Below, one piece after another: positions 20,301 to 29,390 of a DNA stretch of 64,000 nucleotides. The stretch's first letter is position 1, and the number at the start of each line of letters is the position of its first letter. The position numbers and the translations under genes are program-made. The stretch comes from Tannerella sp. GTDB taxonomy: Bacteria > Bacteroidota > Bacteroidia > Bacteroidales > Tannerellaceae. Location of the stretch: positions 1-64,000 of the forward strand of contig JAITVY010000036.1 in assembly GCA_031285565.1 (NCBI GenBank), given 5' to 3'. A model generated the notes under the pieces. The model ran no database searches and was not told where the DNA came from. It worked only from the letters and a program-made list of their open reading frames with translations.

Positions 20301-21912
20301 GATTATTGCGAAGACGCGGCATTCCATACCCGGCATCTCATTGATATCGCCTCCTCCGCATCATGATATTTATTCTATTGAGGATCTGGCACAGTTGATC
20401 TTTGATTTAAAAAATGTAAATCCCGATGCTGAGATAAGTGTGAAATTAGTAGCAGAAAGTGGGGTAGGGACTATTGCAGCAGGTGTGGCTAAAGCTAAAG
20501 CCGACCGGATTATTATATCCGGTGCTGAAGGAGGGACGGGCGCTTCGCCCATCAGTTCGATCCGTTATGCCGGTATTCCGCCTGAAATAGGATTGTCGGA
20601 AACTCAGCAGACGCTGGTGTTGAATGGCTTGCGGGGACAGGTCAGGTTGCAGAGCGACGGGCAGTTGAAAACGGGCCATGATATTATTATTATGGCTTTA
20701 CTTGGAGCGGAGGAATTCGGTTTTGCAACGTCGGCATTAATTGTATTGGGATGTGTGATGATGCGTAAATGTCATTTGAATACATGTCCGGTAGGTGTTG
20801 CCACTCAGGATGAATCGTTGCGGGAACGATTTCATGGAAAGCATGAGTATCTGGTGAATTTCTTTCATTACCTGGCTGAAGAAGTACGTGAACATCTGGC
20901 TGAAATGGGTTTTACTAAATTAGATGATATTATCGGCCGTACTGACCTGGTTGAACAAAAGTTACCGGATGGTGTGGCAAAACATGGGTTACTAGATTTT
21001 TCGAATTTGTTGCATTTTGTGGATGATGGCCGCTCATCGGCTATACGGAATATAACACGTCAGGAACATCAGGTTCATGATATAAAAGACCGTGAAATTA
21101 TCAGGTATGCGAAAAATGCAATCGAAAAGCAACAGGAAATATCGTTGGATTTTGTGATTGCCAATACTGACCGATCGGTTGGAGCCATGTTATCAGGCGT
21201 TATTGCACGGAAATATGGTCAGACCGGATTGCCGGACCAGACGTTGAATGTTAAATTTAAAGGATCGGCCGGGCAAAGTTTCGGAGCCTTTCTTGTTCAT
21301 GGTGTGCATTTCCGTTTGGAAGGAGATGCGAACGATTATTTAGGAAAAGGATTGAGTGGTGGGCGTATCAGTGTAATGCCGCCGGTTCGTTCCACATTTG
21401 TAGCCGAAAATAATACGATTGCCGGAAATACTTTGCTTTATGGTGCGACGAGTGGCGAAGTCTATATTAACGGACGTGTCGGCGAGCGTTTTTGCGTACG
21501 AAATAGTGGTGCGATTGCTGTTGTGGAGGGCACAGGCGACCATTGTTGTGAGTATATGACGGGTGGGCGCGTTGTCGTACTTGGTGAGACAGGAAGGAAT
21601 TTTGCTGCCGGTATGAGTGGCGGTGTTGCTTATGTATGGAATCGTAATGGTGATTTTGATTATTTCTGTAATATGGAAATGGTTGAATTGTCTTTAATAG
21701 AAGATAACAGCAGGCGTAAGGAAATCTATGAGTTGATCCGTAAGCATTATTACTATACGGGAAGTCATCTGGCTGCAACGATATTGGAACAATGGGATAA
21801 GTATGTGGAAGAATTTATTGAAGTTGTTCCGATCGAATATAAGCGAGTATTGCAGGAAGAACAGATGAAGAAGTTACAATTTAAGATTGCAGAAATGCAA
21901 CGTGATTATTAA
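17395..21912 (+). CDS. gltB: Glutamate synthase large (alpha) subunit
   Basis: GltB releases ammonia from glutamine and transfers it through an internal tunnel to 2-oxoglutarate, making glutamate with electrons from GltD. The 1505 residues match the family length. A 23-residue propeptide precedes the catalytic Cys24 (HDACGVGMIV) of the class II amidotransferase domain. The FMN-binding synthase domain (about 860-1240) includes GAMSYGSISQEAHE and GAEGGTGASPI, and the 3Fe-4S site is CVMMRKCHLNTCPVG. The C-terminal GXGXG beta-helix (LSGGRISV, MTGGRVVVLG) follows. gltD begins 12 nt downstream. Confidence 0.97.
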   Translation: MNKQNHLNNSSKGLYDASYEHDACGVGMIVHIHGEKSHEIVESALKVLENMRHRGAEGADNKTGDGAGIMLQIPHEFILLQGIPVPEKGKYGTGLVFLPKNEELQSAILRIMIEEVEKEGLNLTHLRKVPIDSSILGKDALETEPDIKQIFITGCSEQQILELKLYIVRKRIEKRVATIGPDAKNEFYIVSLSTRNIVYKGMLETMQLRHYYSDLTNSYFTSGLALVHSRFSTNTFPRWNLAQPFRLLAHNGEINTVRGNRGWMEARESVLTFPTLDKIDDIRPIVQPDMSDSASLDNVLEFFVAAGMSLPHAMAMLVPESFNEKNPISEDLKAFYEYHSILMEPWDGPAALLFSDGRYAGGMLDRNGLRPARYLITKNDMMVVASEVGVLDLEPSEIKAKGRLEPGKIILVDTEEGRIYYDEELKEQLAEAKPYRTWLTSNRVELDELKSGRRVESSIDDYERHLCLFDYSREDVERIIMPMCTDGTEPVGSMGNDTPLAILSTRPQLLYNYFRQQFAQVTNPPIDPIREELVMSLAEYIGAVGDNILQPNETHCKMVRLPHPVLSNTQLELLCNIRYKGFKSVKLSMLYDVNQGRDGLEAALDQLCKHAEQSVKDGVNYIILSDRDSNEKYAPIPSLLAVSAVHHYLISVQKRVQTALIVETGELREVMHAALLLGYGASALNPYMAFAILDDLVKKKDIQLDYATAQKNYIKALCKGLLKVLSKMGISTIRSYRGAKLFEAIGLSEEIIYKYFGGTTSKIGGICLEEIAADSRRLHDNAYGKLPEQVLPHKGMLSYRKDGEQHAWNPETIVALQLATRMGSYKKFKEYSGLIDNKKEPVFLRDFLTYRKGERIPIEKVEPASKIMKRFVTGAMSYGSISQEAHETMAIAMNKIHGRSNTGEGGENPERFKPRKDGLSLRSAIKQVASGRFGVTAEYLVNADEIQIKIAQGAKPGEGGQLPGHKVNEIIAKTRHSIPGISLISPPPHHDIYSIEDLAQLIFDLKNVNPDAEISVKLVAESGVGTIAAGVAKAKADRIIISGAEGGTGASPISSIRYAGIPPEIGLSETQQTLVLNGLRGQVRLQSDGQLKTGHDIIIMALLGAEEFGFATSALIVLGCVMMRKCHLNTCPVGVATQDESLRERFHGKHEYLVNFFHYLAEEVREHLAEMGFTKLDDIIGRTDLVEQKLPDGVAKHGLLDFSNLLHFVDDGRSSAIRNITRQEHQVHDIKDREIIRYAKNAIEKQQEISLDFVIANTDRSVGAMLSGVIARKYGQTGLPDQTLNVKFKGSAGQSFGAFLVHGVHFRLEGDANDYLGKGLSGGRISVMPPVRSTFVAENNTIAGNTLLYGATSGEVYINGRVGERFCVRNSGAIAVVEGTGDHCCEYMTGGRVVVLGETGRNFAAGMSGGVAYVWNRNGDFDYFCNMEMVELSLIEDNSRRKEIYELIRKHYYYTGSHLAATILEQWDKYVEEFIEVVPIEYKRVLQEEQMKKLQFKIAEMQRDY

Positions 21913-21924
21913 ACAATACAGAAA

Positions 21925-23343
21925 ATGGGAAATCCAAGAGCGTTTTTAACTATACCCAGAAAAGATGCGGGCTATCGTTCGATTGATGACCGTATTCATG
22001 ATTTCAGTGAGGTAGAACAGACTTTAAATAGTAGTGATCGTCGTAAACAGGCATCACGGTGTATGGATTGTGGGGTTCCATTTTGTCATTGGTCATGTCC
22101 GATCGGAAATAAACAACCTGAGTGGCAGGATTTACTGTATAAAGGAAAATGGTGTGAAGCTTATTATATCCTGGAACAGACATGCGATTTCCCGGAATTC
22201 ACTGGTCGTATATGTCCGGCGCCTTGCGAAAAAAGTTGTGTCCTGAAGTTAAGTTGCGATGAGCCTGTAACGATACGTGAGAATGAGGTAGCTATTATCG
22301 AGACAGCATTTCGTGAGGGCTATGTGAAGCCATTTAAGCCTGTTCGTAACGGCAAAAAGATTGCTGTAATAGGTAGTGGTCCGGCAGGATTAGTTGTGGT
22401 AAATCAACTGAATCGTAAAGGATATGCTGTAACCGTTTATGAAAAATATGAGCTTGCAGGCGGATTGCTCCGGTATGGGATTCCGAATTTTAAGTTAAGC
22501 AAGAAAATTGTAAGCAGACGTATCCGTCTGATGGAAAAGGAGGGGATTGAATTCCGGACAAATACGGAAATAGGGAAAGACATTCCGGTAAACGATCTGG
22601 TAAATACATTTGATGCCGTGTGTGTGGCCATAGGGAGTGAAATCCCACGCGATCTTCCTGTTGAAGGACGTGAATTAAAAGGTGTTTATTTTGCGATGGA
22701 ATTGCTTGCCCAGCAAAACCGTATTTTACAAAGTATTGAAGTGGCAGAGAAAGATTTGATTCATGCTAAGAATAAAAATGTATTGGTAATCGGAGGAGGT
22801 GATACCGGAAGTGATTGTGTGGGTACTTCCATACGTCACGAGGCTAAGTCTGTTATTCAGATCGAGATATTGCCCCAACCTCCGGTTGGATCCAATCCGG
22901 ATACTCCCTGGCCGGCATATCCGAACATTCTTAAAACGAGTAGCAGCCACGAAGAGGGTTGTTTGCGTCGTTGGAATCTGACGACGAATCGGTTCATTGG
23001 CGAAAAAGGCAAACTGAAAGCTGTTGAAATAGAAGAAGTAAAATGGGTTAATCCAAAGAATGGAGGGCGTCCTGTAATGCATCCTACAGGGAAAAAAGAA
23101 ATACTGGATGTGGATATTGTTTTACTTTCGATGGGATTTATTCATCCGGCACAGGACGGAATAATCAAGGAACTGGGGCTTGTTACGGATGAACGGGGAA
23201 ATATACAGGTAGATGAAAACGGACAGACTTCAAACAAAAAAGTATTTGCCTGTGGTGATGCGGCTTCAGGTGCAAGCCTGGTTGTAAGGGCAATGGCGTC
23301 GGGAAGGAAGGTCGCGGAAGCGATTGATCGGTTTATTAATTGA
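21925..23343 (+). CDS. gltD: Glutamate synthase small (beta) subunit
   Basis: GltD oxidises NAD(P)H and passes electrons through FAD and iron-sulfur clusters to GltB. The 472 residues have the N-terminal 4Fe-4S cysteines (CMDCGVPFCHWSCP and CPAPCEKSCVL), the FAD-binding VIGSGPAGLVVVNQLNRKG (about residue 148), a second dinucleotide site VLVIGGGDTGSDCVGTSIR and the C-terminal FACGDAASGASLVVRAM. It lies between gltB and asnB with 12-nt gaps on each side, so the three form one operon for ammonia assimilation. Confidence 0.96.
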   Translation: MGNPRAFLTIPRKDAGYRSIDDRIHDFSEVEQTLNSSDRRKQASRCMDCGVPFCHWSCPIGNKQPEWQDLLYKGKWCEAYYILEQTCDFPEFTGRICPAPCEKSCVLKLSCDEPVTIRENEVAIIETAFREGYVKPFKPVRNGKKIAVIGSGPAGLVVVNQLNRKGYAVTVYEKYELAGGLLRYGIPNFKLSKKIVSRRIRLMEKEGIEFRTNTEIGKDIPVNDLVNTFDAVCVAIGSEIPRDLPVEGRELKGVYFAMELLAQQNRILQSIEVAEKDLIHAKNKNVLVIGGGDTGSDCVGTSIRHEAKSVIQIEILPQPPVGSNPDTPWPAYPNILKTSSSHEEGCLRRWNLTTNRFIGEKGKLKAVEIEEVKWVNPKNGGRPVMHPTGKKEILDVDIVLLSMGFIHPAQDGIIKELGLVTDERGNIQVDENGQTSNKKVFACGDAASGASLVVRAMASGRKVAEAIDRFIN

Positions 23344-23355
23344 AAACTTATTATT

Positions 23356-25023
23356 ATGTGTGGAATAACAGCTATTTTTAAAATACAACAGGGAGAACAG
23401 GATGAACTTCGTTCGCAGGTGTTGAAAATGAGTAAAAGGATTCGTCATCGCGGACCTGACTGGAGTGGTATTTATAGTAGTGAGAATGCGATTCTGGCAC
23501 ACGAACGCCTTTCAATCGTAGATCCTGCTTCAGGAAAACAACCTCTGGTCAGTCCGGATGGAAATGTCATTTTGTGTGTAAATGGTGAAATATATAACCA
23601 TCGTGAATTACGGGTACAATTAAGTAATAAGTATAAGTTTAAGACCGGATCCGATTGTGAGGTTATACTCGCTTTATATCAGGAAAAAGGAATTAATTTT
23701 TTAGAAGATCTCAATGGCATTTTCGCTTTTGCCCTTTATGATCAGTTAAAAGATTGTTTCCTGATAGCACGTGATCCGATCGGTGTGATTCCGCTTTATG
23801 TGGGAAAGGATGAAAAAGGGCATATACTTGTTTCTTCCGAATTAAAAGGACTGGAAGGGTATGCTACCGAATATGACCAGTTTATGCCGGGTCATTATTG
23901 GTATAGCGGAGATAAGAAACCCATCCGGTGGTATAAGAGGGAATGGGATAATTACTATAATGTAAAAGCAAATAAAGCCGATAAAGAAGCTCTTCGTACA
24001 GCCCTGGAAGATGCGGTTTGCCGTCAGTTGATGACTGACGTTCCATACGGGGTATTGCTTTCGGGAGGATTAGATTCATCCATTATTTCGGCTATTGCGA
24101 AAAAATATGCAGCGAAACGAATTGAAAATAATCAACGGACGGATGCCTGGTGGCCTCAGTTACACTCTTTTGCTATTGGGTTGGAAGGTTCGCCGGATTT
24201 AGTAGCTGCGCGCAAAGTAGCCGGTCATATCGGGACGGTTCACCATGAAATACATTATACTATACAGGAGGGACTGGATGCACTTCGTGATGTTATATAT
24301 CATATTGAGACATACGATGTGACGACGGTCCGGGCTTCAACACCCATGTATCTGCTTGCACGTGTAATCCGTAGTATGGGTATCAAGATGGTGTTGAGCG
24401 GCGAAGGTGCCGACGAAGTTTTTGGCGGTTATTTGTATTTCCATAAAGCGCCGGATGCAGAAGCTTTCCATAAAGAAACGGTTCGTAAAATCAATAAACT
24501 TTACCTGTATGATTGTCTGCGGGCCAACAAAAGTTTAGCTTCGTGGGGAGTGGAAGGCCGTGTTCCTTTCCTGGATAAAGAATTTCTGGATGTAGCTATG
24601 CGTATTAATCCCGAATCGAAAATGGCTTCAGGTGGTACGATTGAGAAAAAGATTTTACGTGAAGCTTTCGAAGACTTATTACCGGAAAGCATTGTCTGGC
24701 GGCAAAAAGAGCAATTTTCGGATGGTGTCGGATACAATTGGATTGATACATTAAAACAAATGACTTCCGATTTGGTGTCCGATGATAAGATGAAACATGC
24801 AGCCGATCGTTTTCCGGTCAATACTCCGCAGAATAAGGAAGAATATTATTACAGAAGCATATTTGAAGAATATTTTCCGAGTAAAAGCGCTGCTTTTTCA
24901 GCGCCATCGGTACCAAGTGTTGCCTGTTCAACAGCTGAAGCTCTGGCCTGGGACCAAACATTTCAGAGTATGAATGAACCAAGTGGCCGTGCTATAAAAG
25001 GGGTACATCTTTCGAGTTATTAG
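23356..25023 (+). CDS. asnB: Asparagine synthetase B (glutamine-hydrolysing)
   Basis: AsnB makes asparagine from aspartate, ATP and glutamine. The 555 residues start with the amidotransferase nucleophile Cys2 (MCGITAIF), exposed after Met removal. Further motifs are RHRGPDWSG, the NGEIYNH glutamine site, and the ATP pyrophosphatase motif LLSGGLDSSI (near residue 234) of the synthetase domain. SGEGADEVFGGY and the C-terminal KEQFSDGVGY follow. It is the last gene of gltB-gltD-asnB and faces the next gene tail to tail across 58 nt. Confidence 0.96.
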   Translation: MCGITAIFKIQQGEQDELRSQVLKMSKRIRHRGPDWSGIYSSENAILAHERLSIVDPASGKQPLVSPDGNVILCVNGEIYNHRELRVQLSNKYKFKTGSDCEVILALYQEKGINFLEDLNGIFAFALYDQLKDCFLIARDPIGVIPLYVGKDEKGHILVSSELKGLEGYATEYDQFMPGHYWYSGDKKPIRWYKREWDNYYNVKANKADKEALRTALEDAVCRQLMTDVPYGVLLSGGLDSSIISAIAKKYAAKRIENNQRTDAWWPQLHSFAIGLEGSPDLVAARKVAGHIGTVHHEIHYTIQEGLDALRDVIYHIETYDVTTVRASTPMYLLARVIRSMGIKMVLSGEGADEVFGGYLYFHKAPDAEAFHKETVRKINKLYLYDCLRANKSLASWGVEGRVPFLDKEFLDVAMRINPESKMASGGTIEKKILREAFEDLLPESIVWRQKEQFSDGVGYNWIDTLKQMTSDLVSDDKMKHAADRFPVNTPQNKEEYYYRSIFEEYFPSKSAAFSAPSVPSVACSTAEALAWDQTFQSMNEPSGRAIKGVHLSSY

Positions 25024-25081
25024 ATTTCTGAATCAAAACCATGAGTGTGATTTAGATAATGTCTATCCACAACCGGAATGT

Positions 25082-27349
25082 TTACGGTTTTACTCCGTTT
25101 AAAATCACGCTCATATGGTTGTATTTATTATTGCGGTATTGCTTTTCTAATTCCGATAGTTGTCTGCGATCCGTTTTATTTGCACGAATTACGAACAATG
25201 TTAAGTCAGAAATTCTGTTTATAATTGTTGCATCGGCAACCGTATTAGAAGTTGTACTATCTAAAACAATATAGTCATAGTGCTTCTTCAAATCCTGAAT
25301 TAGTATGTCAAAGCGATTACTGAAGAGTAATTCCGAAGGATTCTGAGGAACAGGGCCTGCTGTAATAAAATCAAACGTTTCATATAAGGCCTTTTTTATT
25401 ATTATATCGTTAATGTTGTTGGTTTTTCCGGATAAAAAATCCGAAATACCTGAATAACTTTTGTTGATATATGAACTTAGTGTGCCTTTACGCATATCTA
25501 AATCCACTAATGCCACCTTTTTCTGTACCAAGGCAAAACTCACGGCAAGGTTTATAGACGTAAATGTCTTTCCTGCTCCGGGGGTAAGTGAAGTAATCAT
25601 AATGACTTTGCCACCTTGAGCCTTATTATTCGTAGAATCTACATTTGCCTGAATCATTCGAAATGCTTCCGAGGTAGGATCATTGCTGTTTCTCCGGACT
25701 GCAATATCTCCCGGTTGTTTCTTTTTTTGAAGAGGTATATCGCCAAAGAATGGCATTGATAGCATATCTTCTATATCATTACGATTGCGAACCGTTGTCT
25801 TCAGACCTGCTTTTAACCATAATACAAACATCGGTAGTACAATCCCTGCTATAAACGCTGCTAATGCTATTAATGTTATATTAGGACTTGTTGGCTTTTC
25901 CGGACCATTTGCCTGGTCTATAATTTGGATATCATTTTCTCTTATAGAATGAAAAAGTGTGCAATCTTCTCTTTTCTTCGAGAGGTAAAGATAAAGTGCC
26001 TCCTTCGTTTTTTGTTGATATTCTATGGGTGAAATTTGCGTTTGTAGAGTGGGTACAACCGGAATTAGAATTTTCTCCGATTCAAGCTTCCGAATATTCT
26101 TTATTTTATTCTCTGTATTAAGGACAAAATTCCCAATATCACGAATGATGTTTTGCTTTATCAATGTTATAGACTTATTCAGATCTGCGATAGGTTTCTT
26201 TTCGTCACTGTTACTTAAAATTAGTTTACTTCGTTTGAGAATTAAATTGTTATATTCAGTTATTTGTTTTTCAATGTTAGCATCAGAAATAGTATAAGCC
26301 GGAATTAACTCTGAACTACGCTTTGGGTCCAGAATATAATCACTGATATCTCTGGCAAGTGTTTTCTTGTTTTGTAAATCTATTATTTTCTGGTTGCTAA
26401 GGTCGCTGTTGTCTATCTGTATGTTTGTTTCAGGATTAACATCTGTCAGCTTTTTTTCAGGTATGACAGAATCAATGCCTGCATCTATATTATCTAATTC
26501 TTTTTCAATGAAAAGCAACCGTTCGTTGATAAAATCTAATGTGTTAGTAATGATCTGGTTTTTATCATTTATGAATTCTTCATTATATAGATCAATGATC
26601 GTATTTATTATATCTTCGTTGCGTGTTACAGGTGCATCATTTAATGAAATATCTATTACAGATGCTGATTTTTTAGGTATCCGGACATTTAACTTATCAC
26701 TATAGTGTTGTGCTATTTTTTCAAGATTCTCTTTTGTGATTGTGATCGGAATATCAAAATACTTTGCATCATAATAAATCGATGGATTGATTACGATCTC
26801 TCCAAGAGGTGTAGAAACAGTATTGTTTTCTTTTAAATTTACTGCTATAATTTTACTATTGTCATTAGAAAAATTAGATAAATGTATTTTGCTTTTGGAA
26901 ATTGGAATAGCAACAAAAGAGAACTGGTCGGTTTCGGATGCATTAGGAAAACTGACGGTTATAGGGGAATGAGTATATAATTCGGTTTTACGTAAGTCAT
27001 CATTTATGGTATAATTTATATCAAGGTTTAATTGTCTGGCGACTTTTAGCATTAGTCGTTTGGATTTAAAAATAAATGTTTCATTCTCGATATTTCTTTT
27101 TATATCTGTGGGATATTCTAAAGATTGGCTAAGAATACGAGCGGAGTTATTATCTTTAAATAAAACAGAACCGGTACGGGTATATGCCACCGGAGAACAA
27201 TAGGTAATGTATATAAATGCAATGATTAAACATATAATTACAGAAATGACAAACCAATACCAGTTCCGTCTTATGCTGTATGACAGATTATTGGTATATG
27301 GTCTTTTATTGTTCTCTTCTGTAGATATTGTTTTCTGTTCTTGAACCAT
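25082..27349 (-). CDS. Polysaccharide co-polymerase fused to BY-kinase-like ATPase (Wzc type)
   Basis: Such proteins set the chain length and drive export of capsule or exopolysaccharide. The 755 residues have a Wzz domain between two membrane helices (about 28-50 and 495-518), with a long periplasmic coiled-coil part. A cytoplasmic kinase domain follows, with Walker A SLTPGAGKTFTS (about 585), Walker A' ALVDLDMRKG and Walker B YIVLDST. The tail ends at SVILNGVKP and lacks the C-terminal tyrosine cluster that BY-kinases usually autophosphorylate. No wza or glycosyltransferase gene lies nearby, so it is an orphan. It may still act as an ATPase-driven regulator. Confidence 0.9.
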   Translation of the reverse strand: MVQEQKTISTEENNKRPYTNNLSYSIRRNWYWFVISVIICLIIAFIYITYCSPVAYTRTGSVLFKDNNSARILSQSLEYPTDIKRNIENETFIFKSKRLMLKVARQLNLDINYTINDDLRKTELYTHSPITVSFPNASETDQFSFVAIPISKSKIHLSNFSNDNSKIIAVNLKENNTVSTPLGEIVINPSIYYDAKYFDIPITITKENLEKIAQHYSDKLNVRIPKKSASVIDISLNDAPVTRNEDIINTIIDLYNEEFINDKNQIITNTLDFINERLLFIEKELDNIDAGIDSVIPEKKLTDVNPETNIQIDNSDLSNQKIIDLQNKKTLARDISDYILDPKRSSELIPAYTISDANIEKQITEYNNLILKRSKLILSNSDEKKPIADLNKSITLIKQNIIRDIGNFVLNTENKIKNIRKLESEKILIPVVPTLQTQISPIEYQQKTKEALYLYLSKKREDCTLFHSIRENDIQIIDQANGPEKPTSPNITLIALAAFIAGIVLPMFVLWLKAGLKTTVRNRNDIEDMLSMPFFGDIPLQKKKQPGDIAVRRNSNDPTSEAFRMIQANVDSTNNKAQGGKVIMITSLTPGAGKTFTSINLAVSFALVQKKVALVDLDMRKGTLSSYINKSYSGISDFLSGKTNNINDIIIKKALYETFDFITAGPVPQNPSELLFSNRFDILIQDLKKHYDYIVLDSTTSNTVADATIINRISDLTLFVIRANKTDRRQLSELEKQYRNNKYNHMSVILNGVKP

Positions 27350-28075
27350 GAAACTCTTTTATTTATCAGGGTTTTACGCTATAATAGTACGTTTTGCACA
27401 TACAATTAGCATTCAAATTTATATTAAAATTCTGAGATTTAAATTCACTATGTGGAAAAATAGTGAGAATTTGCATTTTCTTTATTTTTATACAAATGGT
27501 TTTTTATTATAACAAAATAGTGGAAAAGTATGTTTTTATGGTTAGATAACATCAGTCGTTTTTTCGCAGCAGCATAATCAAATTAAGCCTTGACTCCTGA
27601 TTCCCATTAAAAAAAGCTCTATATATCTCATATAAAGCTTTTTTATCAAATGTATTTAAATAGGTAAAATTCTGGAATTAATTAAGTTCCCAGATAATAT
27701 GTCAATATATTCCAATATAATATTGGTTGGCTCCTGTACCTGTTATGAGCGATTTATTATATCTCATAGAATCTTATTTTTGAATAGTTTGATATAATAA
27801 AAAGAGTTACAAAGTTCCGGGAAATATAAATTCGATACAATCCCTATACATATGTATTTTTCTTGCATATTTAATTATGAAAATACCTACTATTTGTGAT
27901 TTTATTTACAAAATAATTGCATTATAGGAAATGATTGAAAAGCTGTGTTTAATTCTTTATGAAAAGTTTCTTTAACAGGTGTTGATTTTTTTATGGAAAT
28001 TTGATAGGGTTTTGCGTTACTTCCCGATCTTATTAGTGAAAACAGATTATTATTCATCTAAAAAAAGATACTAAA
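27350..28075. other. Long AT-rich gap between divergent genes
   Basis: No credible gene was seen in these 726 nt. The main structure is a hairpin with T runs on both sides near 27609-27644, annotated separately. A CAAATGTA at 27647-27654 reads as TACATTTG on minus but points straight into that hairpin. The gap may carry a small RNA or a decayed gene. Confidence 0.4.
27609..27644. terminator. Bidirectional terminator-like hairpin without an obvious gene
   Basis: AAAAAAGCT pairs with AGCTTTTTT over 9 bp, then after one C/A mismatch TATAT pairs with ATATA around a 5-nt loop. Both strands end in T runs, as in intrinsic terminators. The flanking genes point away from it on both sides, so it should terminate something that is not annotated. 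Confidence 0.65.
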
Positions 28076-29347
28076 ATGGGAACAAAAAGTTTATTATCTG
28101 TATGGTTAGCTTTAATGATCCTTTTCTTAAATGGAGGGGTTATTTTGAATGCACAGGAAGATGCGGGTGATTTTTATACAATCAGTGGTATAGTGAAAGA
28201 CATGAGGACGAAAAAAGCGATTGAGTATGTCAATGTATCGGCATTGGGCACAAATGTCGGAACGATTACCAATGAAGATGGTGAATTTACCCTTAAATTA
28301 AGCAAGGCCATGAATGTAAAAGAAATACAGTTATCATGTATTGGTTTTTACAATGCACGGGTTACAATTAATAAAAATAATCAGGAAGGAGAGGTCTTTT
28401 TTATAACTCCGGAGTCCTTTAATTTGAGTGAAATTCAGGTATTTAGCTGGCGCAATCCGCGTGATTTGGTAAAAGCGGCTCTCGATAAAGTAGAACATAA
28501 CTATACCATGGAACCGAATATGTTAACCGGATTTTACCGGGAAACGATTCAAAAGCGTCGTCGCTACATCAATATTTCGGAAGCCGTGATAGAAGTTTAT
28601 AAAAGTTCATATAATCAATCGGCAGATCAGGATCGGGTAAAAGTATTGAAAGGGCGAAAACTGGTAAGTCCTAAAGTGGCAGATACATTGAGCGTTAAAT
28701 TCTTAGGAGGACCGAATATGCCTATATATATGGATGTTGTCAAGAATCCTGATATTCTATTGGATCAGGATATTCTTCAATACTATGTATATAGAATGGG
28801 TGAAACGACCTCAATTGATGACCGTTTGCAATATGTTGTACATTTTGAACCTCAGGCAATTCTTCCATATGCATTGTATATCGGTACACTTTATATCGAC
28901 CGGGAAACATTATCTTTTACACGTGCCGAGTTTAAGATGGATATGCGTGATAAACTGAAAGTAACAGATGCTATCCTGAAAGAAAAACCTAGGGGATTGC
29001 GGTTTACTCCGGAAGAAGTTTCATATATAGTTACATACAGACAACAAGGCGATAAAACATACTTGAATTATATTCGCAATGAAGTACAATTCAAGTGTGA
29101 TTGGAAACGAAGGTTGTTTGCTACGAACTATACAGTGTTAAGTGAAACGGTGATTACCGATAGAAACGATCAGAATGTGATCCGGATTCCGGCACGGGAG
29201 GCATTTTCTATGCGACAATCGCTAAGCCAGGAAGTGGCATTATATCAGGATGATAATTTCTGGGGAAATTATAATATCATCGAACCTACCGAGTCGCTGG
29301 AAAATGCAGCAGGTAAATTAAGGAAACAACAGAGTAAGTCACAATAA
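28076..29347 (+). CDS. Secreted protein with carboxypeptidase-like regulatory domain (paralogue of the STN protein at 30791)
   Basis: The 423 residues begin with a signal peptide (about 1-26, ending NAQ) and a carboxypeptidase-like regulatory (Ig-like) domain (about 34-115, ISGIVKDMRTKKAIEYVNVS and TITNEDGEFTL). Then comes an uncharacterised region of about 280 residues with LTGFYRETIQKRR, ISEAVIEVYK, YIGTLYIDRETLSF and a final FWGNYNIIEPTESL. The same core, with FYRE and FWxNxNIIxPxExL, occurs in the protein at 30791-32344. It is probably anchored or periplasmic and has no TonB plug or barrel. A sigma gene starts 43 nt later from its own -7 box. Confidence 0.8.
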   Translation: MGTKSLLSVWLALMILFLNGGVILNAQEDAGDFYTISGIVKDMRTKKAIEYVNVSALGTNVGTITNEDGEFTLKLSKAMNVKEIQLSCIGFYNARVTINKNNQEGEVFFITPESFNLSEIQVFSWRNPRDLVKAALDKVEHNYTMEPNMLTGFYRETIQKRRRYINISEAVIEVYKSSYNQSADQDRVKVLKGRKLVSPKVADTLSVKFLGGPNMPIYMDVVKNPDILLDQDILQYYVYRMGETTSIDDRLQYVVHFEPQAILPYALYIGTLYIDRETLSFTRAEFKMDMRDKLKVTDAILKEKPRGLRFTPEEVSYIVTYRQQGDKTYLNYIRNEVQFKCDWKRRLFATNYTVLSETVITDRNDQNVIRIPAREAFSMRQSLSQEVALYQDDNFWGNYNIIEPTESLENAAGKLRKQQSKSQ

Positions 29348-29352
29348 TATTG

Positions 29353-29360
29353 TATATTTG
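29353..29360 (+). promoter_or_regulatory. Candidate promoter -7 element of the second sigma/FecR operon
   Basis: TATATTTG matches TAnnTTTG, 30 nt upstream of the sigma start codon and just after the stop of the preceding gene. It suggests the sigma operon can be transcribed separately from the gene at 28076. Confidence 0.5.
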
Positions 29361-29390
29361 TTTCATCTCTTATCAAAATGAAACCGGTAT

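Noticed and set aside
25082..28075. A capsule or exopolysaccharide locus
   Set aside because: Only one gene of that type is present; no transporter, polymerase or glycosyltransferase lies nearby.
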